Shown piece by piece: positions 44,642-53,686 of a stretch of 64,000 nucleotides of DNA; position 1 is the first letter of the stretch, and each line of letters starts with the position of its first letter. The translations under genes were made by a program, and so were the position numbers. The notes under the pieces are model-generated. The model was not told the DNA's origin. It saw only the letters and a list, made by a program, of their open reading frames with translations, and ran no database searches. This stretch comes from Pseudoalteromonas holothuriae (GTDB lineage: Bacteria > Pseudomonadota > Gammaproteobacteria > Enterobacterales > Alteromonadaceae): positions 1 through 64,000 of the forward strand of contig NZ_CAMAPC010000023.1 in NCBI RefSeq assembly GCF_945859825.1, in the 5' to 3' direction.

Positions 44642-45907
44642 ATGCCTACCATGTCACTCGTTAAAAGATTAACCCAACTCAACTTGTCTGTTATGGCAAG
44701 CAGTATGCTACTGGTTTTCGCTCTCACCACAATATTGCTTTGGTACGTTGTAAGAGACCGCCAAGCAGAAACCGCTGAAATTAATTTAGCCCAGCTAGCT
44801 CATAATGTAGTGCCAATGCTGGTGTTTAACGATGTGGATACAGCAAATAACGAACTTTCGCTAGTTGGAAATAGAAAAGAAGTGCTGTTTATCGCCCTGC
44901 GTAAAACCAATGGAGAGGTCTTTAGTGAATACGCTGAGCCTAGTTTTGTTCCTTCTTCAGAACTATATCAACAATTACCGGTGCGACCACGAAGGGTCTA
45001 TGATGGGGTAAGAATGCGTCTGTATTATCCTGTAGCAATTAAAGGTAAAGTTGAAGGCGATTTGATCATGGTGCTTGACTTAACTGGCATAGTGTATTGG
45101 TTTTTGCGTCTAACTTTAATGCTAGCACTTTTAATTACCGTTCTATTTACGCTCTCTGCCTTTATGCTATCGCGAGTTCAGCGTAAAGCTTTAACCCCTC
45201 TGTTATCATTATCTGAGCTGGCACAACGTGTATCAAAAGAACATAATTTTCAGCTACGAGCAAAGGTCATTCGTAATGATGAAATTGGTATTTTAACACG
45301 TAGTTTTAATGAATTACTAAAACGCGTTGATATCTCTCAAGCAGAGCTCAGGCAGCAATTAGAGCAAGAGCAACTGCAAGGCCAGCAACTCAAACAAATG
45401 GTACTTACCGACCCATTAACAAACTTACCCAATCGCGTTGCCCTAAATAAAATGCTGAAAAAAATTACCAACGAGTCAAGCTACCCAAACCCCCTAAGCT
45501 GTTTAATGTTTATTGATTTAGATAACTTTAAATATGTGAATGATAATTTTGGTCACGATGCTGGCGACGAGACTCTCATTGAGGTAGGTGTGCGTATAAG
45601 CTCAATCATTAGAAGCGATGACTTACTCTGTAGACTCGGTGGCGACGAATTTGCATTATTATTACCTAATATAGAGTCGACCGATAATGCAGAAAGATTG
45701 GCAGAGCGTGTTGTCTCCATCATCAATCGACCAATTATTATTAAAGATACTATTATGCCAATCGGTATTAGCATCGGGTTAGCATATACGCCTAATGACG
45801 CTAGTTCTGCAATGGACTTATTAAACTGTGCTGATGATGCAATGTATGCTGCAAAGCGAGCAGGTAAAAACAACTTTAAAGTGTATAGTAAAAAGGTCTC
45901 AGCATGA
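44642..45907 (+). CDS. CHASE8-like/HAMP/GGDEF diguanylate cyclase (YfiN-like)
   Basis: The protein should make cyclic di-GMP from GTP. From ATG 44642 the 421 aa product has a transmembrane segment (about residues 15-40), a periplasmic CHASE8-like domain (ETAEINLAQLAHNVVPMLVFND), a second transmembrane segment (about 150-175), HAMP, a short coiled coil, and a GGDEF domain. The active site RLGGDEFALLLP (about residue 333) is intact; there is no EAL. The start is uncertain: AAGGAG at 44621 suits either this ATG or a TTG at 44630. Its stop overlaps the receptor gene start. The architecture matches Pseudomonas YfiN/TpbB, which YfiR inhibits. Confidence 0.88.
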   Translation: MPTMSLVKRLTQLNLSVMASSMLLVFALTTILLWYVVRDRQAETAEINLAQLAHNVVPMLVFNDVDTANNELSLVGNRKEVLFIALRKTNGEVFSEYAEPSFVPSSELYQQLPVRPRRVYDGVRMRLYYPVAIKGKVEGDLIMVLDLTGIVYWFLRLTLMLALLITVLFTLSAFMLSRVQRKALTPLLSLSELAQRVSKEHNFQLRAKVIRNDEIGILTRSFNELLKRVDISQAELRQQLEQEQLQGQQLKQMVLTDPLTNLPNRVALNKMLKKITNESSYPNPLSCLMFIDLDNFKYVNDNFGHDAGDETLIEVGVRISSIIRSDDLLCRLGGDEFALLLPNIESTDNAERLAERVVSIINRPIIIKDTIMPIGISIGLAYTPNDASSAMDLLNCADDAMYAAKRAGKNNFKVYSKKVSA

Positions 45908-47868
45908 GCGGAAGTTACATTGCTTTATCACTTAGCATGAGCGTATTTTTTAGCACGCAAGTACTAAGTAAATCTTTACCTGATCTGGAAGCATTACTTG
46001 GACAACAATTAAACCAGCTACCTACTAATACACAAATCTCTACTGCATCGCGAATTGAACGCTCTAGCAGCGATAGCATGGCTATCACGCATGTGGTAAC
46101 AGACAAAGATATAAGACAGTTTAATTTGCAATCAATTGCTGACATTATCGCCTTATTTGCAGGCGTAACAACCCGAGATGATAGCTCATTTATTTATGTT
46201 GGTGCCAGAGGGATAGGTCGCCCTGGGGACTTTAATTCGCGATTTTTATTTTTACTCGATGGCACTAGAATAAACGAAAACCTATTAGATGCAGGGCTTT
46301 TAGGATATGAAAACTTTGTGGATGTAGGGCTTATTGAACGGGTTGAGTTCAGCCCGGGAGCCTCCGCAGCCCTGTATGGAAATAATGCACTACTTGGTGT
46401 GATAAACATTGTAACCAAAACAACAAGCAAATTACGCGGCGTGAATACAGCAGTCTCAATCACCAATGATGGTGCACAACACGCTAGAGCGACGATAGGG
46501 TTTCGGTCGAGTTCAGGCTCTGACAGCTGGCTCTCAATAAGTAAAACAAAAATTAACGCCATACCATATCCGGTATTGAATGTGCCAGCTGAATTGATCA
46601 AATGGCAACACCTTAATGATGATGAAAGTACTCGATTAATGTTCAGTCATCAAAGAGGGAGCTTGCAGTTTCAAGCTGCTGGCTCAAAACGTAAACGCAT
46701 TTTCCCCGATGGCTTTAGCCTAATCAGTCAAGCAACACCAGAGCTTGAAGAGTTAACAAGCGAAGCTTATTTATTTGCACTCACCTTCGATGACACACTC
46801 TCTGAAGATATTGAAGCCTATTTTCATATTTCTACCCATGGCAATGATTTAGAACGATCGATACCGTTTATTTTACCAAATGGTGATGTAGAGTTTGATA
46901 GGCCAAGAAACTCGGGAAGGTGGAGTAATTTAGATGGCCAATTAATGTTCTTAGGGCTAGACTCTCATGAGCTAATGGTTGGATTTGACTTTCAAAAAGA
47001 TCATCGACAAGAGTTTAGCGCCAGCTCAAGTATCCCAAATGAGTTCAATTTCGAGCAAAAAAATAATGAGTCTAGATATGGTTTATATATTCAAGATTTA
47101 TGGAGATTAACGCCTAACTTGAAGTTTCAATGGGCGCTGCGATATGATAACTCTGATTTTAGTTCCGCTCGATGGTCGCCTAGCTTTAGTTTAAAGTATA
47201 ACTTTGCAGAAAAACACAGCTTACTCGTTCGACATAACCGCGCATTTAGAGTTGCCAATTTTTTAGAGCGCTATGCAAATACCGCTTTCAATATTGATAT
47301 CCCCAAGAATGAAACAATCAAATATAATGAAGTTAGCTTAATACAAAAATGGACACCTTCGCTTTCTTCTTTTACAACCCTTTATAAAGCAAATATTAAA
47401 AACCTTATTCACGAAGATTTTTTCGCACCCATTTATTTCAATACACCGCCAATTAGGAGTAAAGGTTTAGAGCTAGGCATTGATAAGCGCTGGCATGCTG
47501 GTATGTCACTTGTTGCCAGCATGGCATTTCAACGCTCTGAACTAGAGGGTGGTTTTGGTATTGCTAATTCACCTAAGTTTATAGGTCAACTTCGCTTTAG
47601 TGTACCTCTTGGTGCTTCTAATTTTTTATTAAGCCTACATTCTAACGCGGTAAGTAAAAGAAAATCATTCGGTTATCAATTACCTGCATTCTCAAGTCAT
47701 GATGCGAGTATAAATTGGCAAAGCACCAATAGCCTATTCATTGCTTTAGGTGTGAGAAATATCACCAATGAAAAAATCCTAGAAATAACAAGTGATGGTT
47801 TTATCCCCTATGTACAACGCCGTCGCCAGATACACTTATCAATAAACTGGAGTTGGAGTAATGACTAA
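45904..47868 (+). CDS. TonB-dependent outer-membrane receptor
   Basis: The 654 aa product has a signal peptide (to QVLS, about residue 22) and a plug domain (about residues 55-165) with VGARGIGRPGDFNSRFLFLLDGTRINE, IERVEFSPGASAALYGNNALLGVINIVTK, the usual receptor pattern. A 22-strand type barrel follows, ending in the aromatic INWSW. The ligand is unknown. It overlaps the cyclase gene by 4 bases (ATGA) and the YfiR-like gene by 8 bases, so the three proteins should be made together. This suggests that a ligand or iron-type uptake event feeds c-di-GMP signalling. Confidence 0.88.
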   Translation: MSGSYIALSLSMSVFFSTQVLSKSLPDLEALLGQQLNQLPTNTQISTASRIERSSSDSMAITHVVTDKDIRQFNLQSIADIIALFAGVTTRDDSSFIYVGARGIGRPGDFNSRFLFLLDGTRINENLLDAGLLGYENFVDVGLIERVEFSPGASAALYGNNALLGVINIVTKTTSKLRGVNTAVSITNDGAQHARATIGFRSSSGSDSWLSISKTKINAIPYPVLNVPAELIKWQHLNDDESTRLMFSHQRGSLQFQAAGSKRKRIFPDGFSLISQATPELEELTSEAYLFALTFDDTLSEDIEAYFHISTHGNDLERSIPFILPNGDVEFDRPRNSGRWSNLDGQLMFLGLDSHELMVGFDFQKDHRQEFSASSSIPNEFNFEQKNNESRYGLYIQDLWRLTPNLKFQWALRYDNSDFSSARWSPSFSLKYNFAEKHSLLVRHNRAFRVANFLERYANTAFNIDIPKNETIKYNEVSLIQKWTPSLSSFTTLYKANIKNLIHEDFFAPIYFNTPPIRSKGLELGIDKRWHAGMSLVASMAFQRSELEGGFGIANSPKFIGQLRFSVPLGASNFLLSLHSNAVSKRKSFGYQLPAFSSHDASINWQSTNSLFIALGVRNITNEKILEITSDGFIPYVQRRRQIHLSINWSWSND

Positions 47869-48370
47869 AGCCATCATTGCTCTGTGCATTTTTATCTCTT
47901 ACCTGCCCTTTAGTTATGCTCAAGGACTCAGCGAAAATGAACTCAAGGCTGCATTTTTATATCGCTTTAGTCAGTTCAGCAAGTGGCCACCTCCACCCCC
48001 TGATAAGCTCAGCTTTTGCGTCGTGGGTAATCATGAGCTTTACAAAGCTGTACTTGCGTTATTTGATACTCAGAACATTCAAAATAGTTCAGAAGTAATT
48101 GAGCTGCCCAGTAATGAACAAGCACAACTTTGTGACATTTTATTTTTGAGTCAACAAAATAGACAACAAACTCAATATTGGCTTGCAGAGCTAGAACACC
48201 AGCCTATTTTAGTTGTTGCAGATACTAGCGAAGGATTTCGCCAAGGTGCAATGATCGGGTTAATTGCAGATGCCAATAATCTAAGTTTTCGTATTAACCT
48301 AACCGATGCAAAGCGTCGAGGGCTAAACTTTAGTGCGCACTTACTCAAGCTTGCGTCTGAAGTGCGTTAA
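47861..48370 (+). CDS. YfiR-like periplasmic protein (DUF4154)
   Basis: The 169 aa product has a signal peptide (to SYAQ, about residue 21). A DUF4154/YfiR domain follows, with ELKAAFLYRFSQFSKWP, LSFCVVGNH, CDILFLSQQN, PILVVADTSEGFRQGAMIGLI and FRINLTDAKRRGLNFSAHLLKLA. In Pseudomonas YfiR binds the periplasmic domain of YfiN and represses it, with redox-sensitive cysteines; here two Cys (about residues 52 and 88) are visible. It closes the cyclase-receptor-YfiR operon. Confidence 0.88.
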   Translation: MTKAIIALCIFISYLPFSYAQGLSENELKAAFLYRFSQFSKWPPPPPDKLSFCVVGNHELYKAVLALFDTQNIQNSSEVIELPSNEQAQLCDILFLSQQNRQQTQYWLAELEHQPILVVADTSEGFRQGAMIGLIADANNLSFRINLTDAKRRGLNFSAHLLKLASEVR

Positions 48371-48404
48371 ATAGTCTCCACTCTGGAGCCGAATAAATGA
48401 GATA

Positions 48405-48565
48405 ATACCAATTGCATTAAATAAATGACCAGATACTACACGGAATAAACGACTTAGTAACCAGACAAAATTTTTGCTATGTAGTTATTCTACAGGTGTC
48501 ACTTTTAATGCAGTTCATGAGTTATTTAGCTCCTAGAGTGATCACTGTTTTAATAAAATTAATAT
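48405..48565. repeat. Short repeat element with ATACCAATT ends (161 bp)
   Basis: The left end ATACCAATTGCATTAAATAA is identical to the other two copies. The right end AAAATTAATAT is a worn form of AAAATTGGTAT. An inner inverted repeat pairs TGCATTAAATAAATGAC with GTCACTTTTAATGCA. It lies in the gap between the YfiR-like gene and ppiD and carries no coding frame. Confidence 0.65.
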
Positions 48566-48598
48566 AGAACATGAATACCAAATGTTCAGCCAGAATAT

Positions 48599-48629
48599 AA
48601 AAAAGGTGCCAATTTGGCACCTTTTTTTT
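48599..48629 (-). terminator. Bidirectional terminator between the YfiR-like gene and ppiD
   Basis: GGTGCC and GGCACC form the GC core of a stem with A-tract and T-tract arms on both sides, so it can stop both the plus-strand cyclase operon and the minus-strand ppiD transcript. Confidence 0.85.
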
Positions 48630-48642
48630 CAAAACGATAAGG

Positions 48643-50553
48643 TTAGTTTTCTTGCACTACATTTATCTGAGGGCGTTGTACCTGTGCTTTTGCCTCAAGA
48701 GCTGCAATAAATACATTATAATTTTTATTTACATGTGTCATTGAAATACTCTGTTCTTGCTGAGGGTCAATCTCATCACTTATCTGAGGTGAATTAACCG
48801 CTTTAAGCTTAAGCAGTGCCGCATCTCCATTATTGAGCTCAACCATTGCTAGCTGTGCTTTATCTTCCTCTGGATGAGGTAGTTGAAATGCCTCACTCAC
48901 AATCGCCGGTGCAATCGTATAAGTCTGACGCTTAAGGGCCGACTCAGACTTTACTTCCACTGATTGAGCTTGTGCAATGTCATCAAGGGCAGAGCCATTT
49001 TGCAGCTGTGCAAACAATTCTTGCGCTTGCTCTTTTACCAATTCAGAAGCTTTATCATTAATTAGTGTTTCTTTTATCTGAGCGCTTACCTCTTCTAAAG
49101 GTTTAGTCGAAGCGGCTTGATAGTCACTCACACGTACTACAACAATATGTTCACTCGCAACCTCTAATACATCTGAGTTCACTCTATCTTCAAGTACTTC
49201 TGGACTAAAAATAACACTTGTCACGGTTGGTGAATTTAAAGGTGCAGGCAGCGCATTTCGTGCTAGTAACTGTGTCTTTTTAACTTCAGCATCAGCTGCA
49301 ATCGCTGCATCTTGAAGAGAATCAGAAACCTCAAATGCTAACTCAGCGACTTCTGTTTGTTTTTGGTAAAAAGTGTCAATTTTCTCAGCTTTCTCCAACT
49401 CTGCACGAAGTTCATCTTTGACTTCATCAAAAGCTTTGACTTGCTGACGTTGAATATCAGTTAACTTAATAACATGAAACCCAAATTCAGATGTTACAAC
49501 TTCTGTGATATCGCCAACATTCTCTAATGAAAATGCCGCTTCTTCAAACTCAGGGTCCATCATGTCTCTTTCGATCCAATCTAAATCACCACCAAGTTCT
49601 GCACTGACAATATCATCTGATTGTGTTTGAGCGATTTGGGCAAAGTCTGCACCACTTTTTAGTTCACTCAAGATATCTTGTGCTTTTTGTTGAGCTTCAG
49701 CATCGTCTGCACTACCTTCGATAAGAACGTGAGAAACACGTCGCTTTTCTGGCTCCAAGTATTGAGATTTACTTTCTTCGTAATAAGCTAAAACATCTTC
49801 TTCTGAAATTACTTTACTAGGTTCAATCTCATCAGCTTTTAACTCTAAATATTCCAGTGCTACGCGTTCTGGTGACTGAAATAAATTTTGATTTAATTGA
49901 TAATAATCTTCAATTTCTTGCTCAGCCACTTCTACCTGTGATTTAAATGACTCTTTACTCAATAATACATAGTCTAAATCACGCGTTTGTTGCTGTAGCG
50001 CAACCGCCTTTTTAAGCTCAGAAGTCAACATGAACTCTGTGCCAGCTACTGCTGAAACTAACTGAGTTCTGGTCATTTCTTCACGCAAATATTCTCGGAA
50101 CGTGTCTGGCTGAAAATTCATTTGACGAATAAGCTGTAAATAACGGTCGTTACTAAACTGCCCACCAATTTGAAAATACGGCATTTCCAAAATAGCATTT
50201 CTTACCTGTTCATCGCTTACACGTAAACCAAGCTCAGTAGCTAATTGATTTTGCAACTCTTGCTGTACCAGTCTATCAACAACACCCTTTCGGATACGAG
50301 CCATATAAGCAGGATCCGCTGAAATTTGTGTAAAATACTCACCAAACTGTTGTTCTAATCTCGCCCGCTCATTTTGATATGCACGAGAAAACTCTGTTTG
50401 ACTAATTTTGACACCATTGACCTCTGCTACAGGTTGCTCTGTGGTCTGACCTAGGTAACCACCAATCCCTGCCAAAGCAAAAGACAAGATGACTACGCCA
50501 AGTATAATTTTGGCTGCGGGGCCCTGTGACCCTTCTCTGATCTTTTCAAGCAT
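48643..50553 (-). CDS. ppiD: Peptidyl-prolyl isomerase / periplasmic chaperone PpiD
   Basis: PpiD is an inner-membrane-anchored chaperone near the Sec translocon. The 636 aa product has one N-terminal transmembrane segment (KIILGVVILSFALAGIGGYL), a SurA-like N domain, and a parvulin-type domain (about residues 265-365: RRVSHVLIEG, GGDLDWIERDMM, SEFGFHVIKL). The C-terminal part is a second, degenerate parvulin-like region. The length matches E. coli (623 aa). It follows hupB, with a terminator between. Confidence 0.95.
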   Translation of the reverse strand: MLEKIREGSQGPAAKIILGVVILSFALAGIGGYLGQTTEQPVAEVNGVKISQTEFSRAYQNERARLEQQFGEYFTQISADPAYMARIRKGVVDRLVQQELQNQLATELGLRVSDEQVRNAILEMPYFQIGGQFSNDRYLQLIRQMNFQPDTFREYLREEMTRTQLVSAVAGTEFMLTSELKKAVALQQQTRDLDYVLLSKESFKSQVEVAEQEIEDYYQLNQNLFQSPERVALEYLELKADEIEPSKVISEEDVLAYYEESKSQYLEPEKRRVSHVLIEGSADDAEAQQKAQDILSELKSGADFAQIAQTQSDDIVSAELGGDLDWIERDMMDPEFEEAAFSLENVGDITEVVTSEFGFHVIKLTDIQRQQVKAFDEVKDELRAELEKAEKIDTFYQKQTEVAELAFEVSDSLQDAAIAADAEVKKTQLLARNALPAPLNSPTVTSVIFSPEVLEDRVNSDVLEVASEHIVVVRVSDYQAASTKPLEEVSAQIKETLINDKASELVKEQAQELFAQLQNGSALDDIAQAQSVEVKSESALKRQTYTIAPAIVSEAFQLPHPEEDKAQLAMVELNNGDAALLKLKAVNSPQISDEIDPQQEQSISMTHVNKNYNVFIAALEAKAQVQRPQINVVQEN

Positions 50554-50610
50554 TTGTTCTTCTCTTATCTAAGCCAAAGCACCAATGCACTTTGAGTTTA
50601 TCGCTAATGT

Positions 50611-50646
50611 AAAAAAAGCGTATCTTATCAGATACGCTTTTTTTGT
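50611..50646 (-). terminator. Intrinsic terminator after hupB
   Basis: AGCGTATCT and AGATACGCT form a 9-bp stem with loop TATC, flanked by A and T tracts. On the minus strand it lies about 75 bases beyond the hupB stop and before ppiD. Confidence 0.85.
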
Positions 50647-50720
50647 TGAAGCTGCACACAACTTTTATAAAGTAAAAGTTGTGAAGCTACGTAAAGCCGC
50701 GCTTAAAATCCGATTAGGGA

Positions 50721-50993
50721 TTAGTTTACAGCGTCTTTTAATGCTTTACCTGCTTTGAAAGATGGGATGTTAGCAGCAGCAATCTGAATAGTTTCACCTG
50801 TCTGTGGATTACGGCCAGAACGCGCTGCACGCTCACGTACTGAAAAAGTACCAAAACCAACAAGCGCTACTGAGTCACCATCTTTAAGCGCACCAGTTAC
50901 TGACTCGATGAATGAATCTAGGGCACGACCTGCAGCCGCTTTAGAAATATCAGCATCAGCTGCGATTTGATCGATTAATTGAGATTTATTCAC
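50721..50993 (-). CDS. hupB: DNA-binding protein HU-beta
   Basis: HU bends and compacts DNA as a dimer. The 90 aa product starts MNKSQLIDQIAADADISKAAAG. It has the HU signature GFGTFSVRERAARSGRNPQTGE in the DNA-binding arm, including the intercalating Pro in RNPQTG. It lies about 200 bases after lon, a gap that allows its own promoter, and precedes ppiD as in E. coli. Confidence 0.97.
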   Translation of the reverse strand: MNKSQLIDQIAADADISKAAAGRALDSFIESVTGALKDGDSVALVGFGTFSVRERAARSGRNPQTGETIQIAAANIPSFKAGKALKDAVN

Positions 50994-51194
50994 AATATCA
51001 TCCTCTTACATTGTTATTATCAAAAGCGGTCTCGTTACTTTTACAACGCCACTTTTGCTGTTCATTTAGAGACATCACAGCGACTCTCTAATTCAAAAAT
51101 CTTTATCAAGCCTAGGCCACATAAGGGCTAGGCTTAAAACTAGTGCTTAAGTTAACATACCTTTTAGATTTGAAAAGCCCTTTCACACACTTTT

Positions 51195-53564
51195 TTAGAC
51201 TTTTTCTTCATTTTTGCTGTTTTCGACAGCAAAACTCTCTAATGGGTTAGCTAAAGCAAGAGATAAAACCTCATCAATCCACGTAACTGGATGAATATCG
51301 AGCCCTTCAAGCACATTCTCTGGTATCTCTTTTAAGTCTCTTTCATTAATTTTTGGAATGACAACCGTTTTGATACCACCACGGTGTGCAGCCAGCAGCT
51401 TTTCTTTTAAACCACCGATTGGCAATACTTCGCCACGAAGCGTGATTTCACCTGTCATCGCAACATCAGAGCGCACAGGGTTACCTGTTAAGCTGGAAAC
51501 TAAACCGGTCACCATTGCAATACCCGCACTTGGGCCATCTTTAGGTGTAGCACCTTCAGGCACGTGTACATGGATATCTCGTTTTTCGTAAAAATCACTA
51601 TTGATGCGTAATTTGTCAGCTCGATTTCTGACTACCGTCATCGCTGCTTGTATGGATTCTTGCATCACATCACCCAAGGATCCGGTATAAGTCAATTTAC
51701 CTTTACCTGGAACAGCTGCACATTCAATCGTCAACAAATCACCACCCACTTCAGTCCACGCTAAGCCTGTAACTTGACCGATGCGATCTCCGTCTTCAGC
51801 TTTTCCGTAATCAAAGCGCTGAACGCCAAGGTATGATTCAAGGTTATCTTGATTAATCACTACCTGTTTAATCTCTTTATCTAACAAGATATTTTTTACA
51901 GCCTTACGACAAAGCTTAGAAATTTCACGTTCTAAGTTACGTACACCGGCTTCACGAGTGTAATAACGAATAATACCAATAATTGCGCTATCTTCGATAA
52001 CGACTTCCGAATCTTTTAAACCGTTACGTTTAATTTGTTTGGGTATCAAATGCTGCTTAGAAATATTCAGCTTTTCATCTTCGGTGTAACCAGACAAACG
52101 TATCACTTCCATACGATCTAGCAATGGACCCGGAATATTGAAGCTATTTGATGTTGCAACAAACATAACATCAGACAGGTCATAATCGACTTCTAGGTAA
52201 TGATCAGCAAACGTACTATTTTGTTCTGGATCAAGAACCTCAAGTAGAGCTGATGCAGGATCGCCACGCATATCCGAAGACATTTTGTCTATTTCATCTA
52301 ACAAGAATAATGGGTTTTTAACACCAACCTTACTCATACTCTGAACAAGTTTACCTGGCATCGAGCCAATATAAGTACGCCTATGGCCGCGAATTTCAGC
52401 CTCATCACGTACACCACCTAGTGCCATACGAACGTATTTTCGACCAGTTGAGCGAGCAATTGATTGACCTAAACTGGTTTTACCTACACCCGGAGGACCA
52501 ACTAGACATAAAATCGGACCCTTAAGTTTATTAGTGCGTTGTTGAACCGCAAGATACTCGATAATACGGTCTTTCACTTTTTCTAAACCATAATGATCAG
52601 CATCTAAAATCTTTTGTGCACCAGCTAAATCTTTTTTTACCTTAGAACGTTTTTTCCAAGGAACACCAATCATGGTATCAATGTAAGAACGCACGACAGT
52701 TGCCTCTGCAGACATCGGTGACATCATTTTGAGTTTATTCAGCTCACCTAGTGCCTTATCTTCTGCTTCTTTTGGCATTTGTGCTTCGCTAATACGCTTT
52801 TTCAACGCCTCAAACTCGTCTGGCACGTCATCCAGTTCACCCAACTCTTTTTGAATTGCTTTCATTTGCTCATTCAAATAATATTCGCGCTGGGATTTTT
52901 CCATCTGCTTCTTAACACGTGAACGGATCTTTTTCTCAACTTGCAATAAGTCGATTTCTCCTTCCATCAACGCCATTAGATACTCTAAACGCTCTGTAAC
53001 GCTATCTAATTCTAATACTTTTTGCTTCTCTGGGACTTTAATAGGCATATGCGCAGCCATAGTATCAGCTAAACGCGATGCTTCATCTATACCTGACACT
53101 GAAGTCAGTACCTCAGGCGGTATCTTCTTATTAAGCTTTACGTAACCTTCAAACTGACTCACTGCACTGCGAATAAAAATGTCTTGCTCTTGTTCTTCAA
53201 TATCTTGTGATTCAAGAAATTGTGCTTGAGCTAGGAAATAATCATCTGATACCAAAAATTCTTCGATTTTTGCGCGCTGCGTCCCCTCTACAAGTACCTT
53301 AACCGTGCCATCAGGTAACTTCAATAATTGTAAAACTGTCGCTATAGTACCAACGTCATATATTTCATCTGTTTTAGGGTCATCGACCGTGGCATCTTTT
53401 TGTGCGACTAAAAAGATTTGCTTATCATTTTCCATCGCCGCTTCTAGGCATCTTATCGATTTTTCTCGACCAACAAAAAGCGGGATCACCATATGTGGGT
53501 ACACAACTACGTCGCGTAGTGCCAGTACTGGAATTTCAACTCGATCCGTTCTCTCAAGCGTCAT
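51195..53564 (-). CDS. lon: ATP-dependent Lon protease
   Basis: Lon degrades misfolded and regulatory proteins in the cytoplasm. The 789 aa product has the N-terminal substrate-binding domain (about residues 10-200), a coiled linker, an AAA+ module with Walker A GPPGVGKTS and Walker B LFLLDEIDKM. The C-terminal protease domain has the catalytic Ser in PKDGPSAGIAM (about residue 677) and a following Lys in GLKEKLLAA. The length matches. A sigma-32 promoter lies upstream and the clpX terminator precedes it. Confidence 0.97.
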   Translation of the reverse strand: MTLERTDRVEIPVLALRDVVVYPHMVIPLFVGREKSIRCLEAAMENDKQIFLVAQKDATVDDPKTDEIYDVGTIATVLQLLKLPDGTVKVLVEGTQRAKIEEFLVSDDYFLAQAQFLESQDIEEQEQDIFIRSAVSQFEGYVKLNKKIPPEVLTSVSGIDEASRLADTMAAHMPIKVPEKQKVLELDSVTERLEYLMALMEGEIDLLQVEKKIRSRVKKQMEKSQREYYLNEQMKAIQKELGELDDVPDEFEALKKRISEAQMPKEAEDKALGELNKLKMMSPMSAEATVVRSYIDTMIGVPWKKRSKVKKDLAGAQKILDADHYGLEKVKDRIIEYLAVQQRTNKLKGPILCLVGPPGVGKTSLGQSIARSTGRKYVRMALGGVRDEAEIRGHRRTYIGSMPGKLVQSMSKVGVKNPLFLLDEIDKMSSDMRGDPASALLEVLDPEQNSTFADHYLEVDYDLSDVMFVATSNSFNIPGPLLDRMEVIRLSGYTEDEKLNISKQHLIPKQIKRNGLKDSEVVIEDSAIIGIIRYYTREAGVRNLEREISKLCRKAVKNILLDKEIKQVVINQDNLESYLGVQRFDYGKAEDGDRIGQVTGLAWTEVGGDLLTIECAAVPGKGKLTYTGSLGDVMQESIQAAMTVVRNRADKLRINSDFYEKRDIHVHVPEGATPKDGPSAGIAMVTGLVSSLTGNPVRSDVAMTGEITLRGEVLPIGGLKEKLLAAHRGGIKTVVIPKINERDLKEIPENVLEGLDIHPVTWIDEVLSLALANPLESFAVENSKNEEKV

Positions 53565-53606
53565 TATATTCTCTTCACACTTCGTTAATTTTTATTAATA
53601 CCAAAC

Positions 53607-53635
53607 TATATGGGGATAGTGGTTATAAAGTTCAA
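53607..53635 (-). promoter_or_regulatory. sigma-32 (heat-shock) promoter of lon
   Basis: The minus strand reads TTGAAC, 14 bases, CCCCATATA, a close fit to the RpoH consensus (CTTGAA, about 11-16 bases, CCCCATNT). It ends 43 bases before the lon ATG. E. coli lon is also an RpoH target. Confidence 0.8.
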
Positions 53636-53644
53636 CTCATTGAT

Positions 53645-53671
53645 AAAAAAAGGAGCCATTGGCTCCTTTTT
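53645..53671 (-). terminator. Intrinsic terminator after clpX
   Basis: GGAGCC and GGCTCC form a GC-rich stem with a 3-base loop; A and T arms extend it and a T-tract follows on the minus strand. It lies between clpX and lon. Confidence 0.85.
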
Positions 53672-53686
53672 ACATGATTCACAAGC

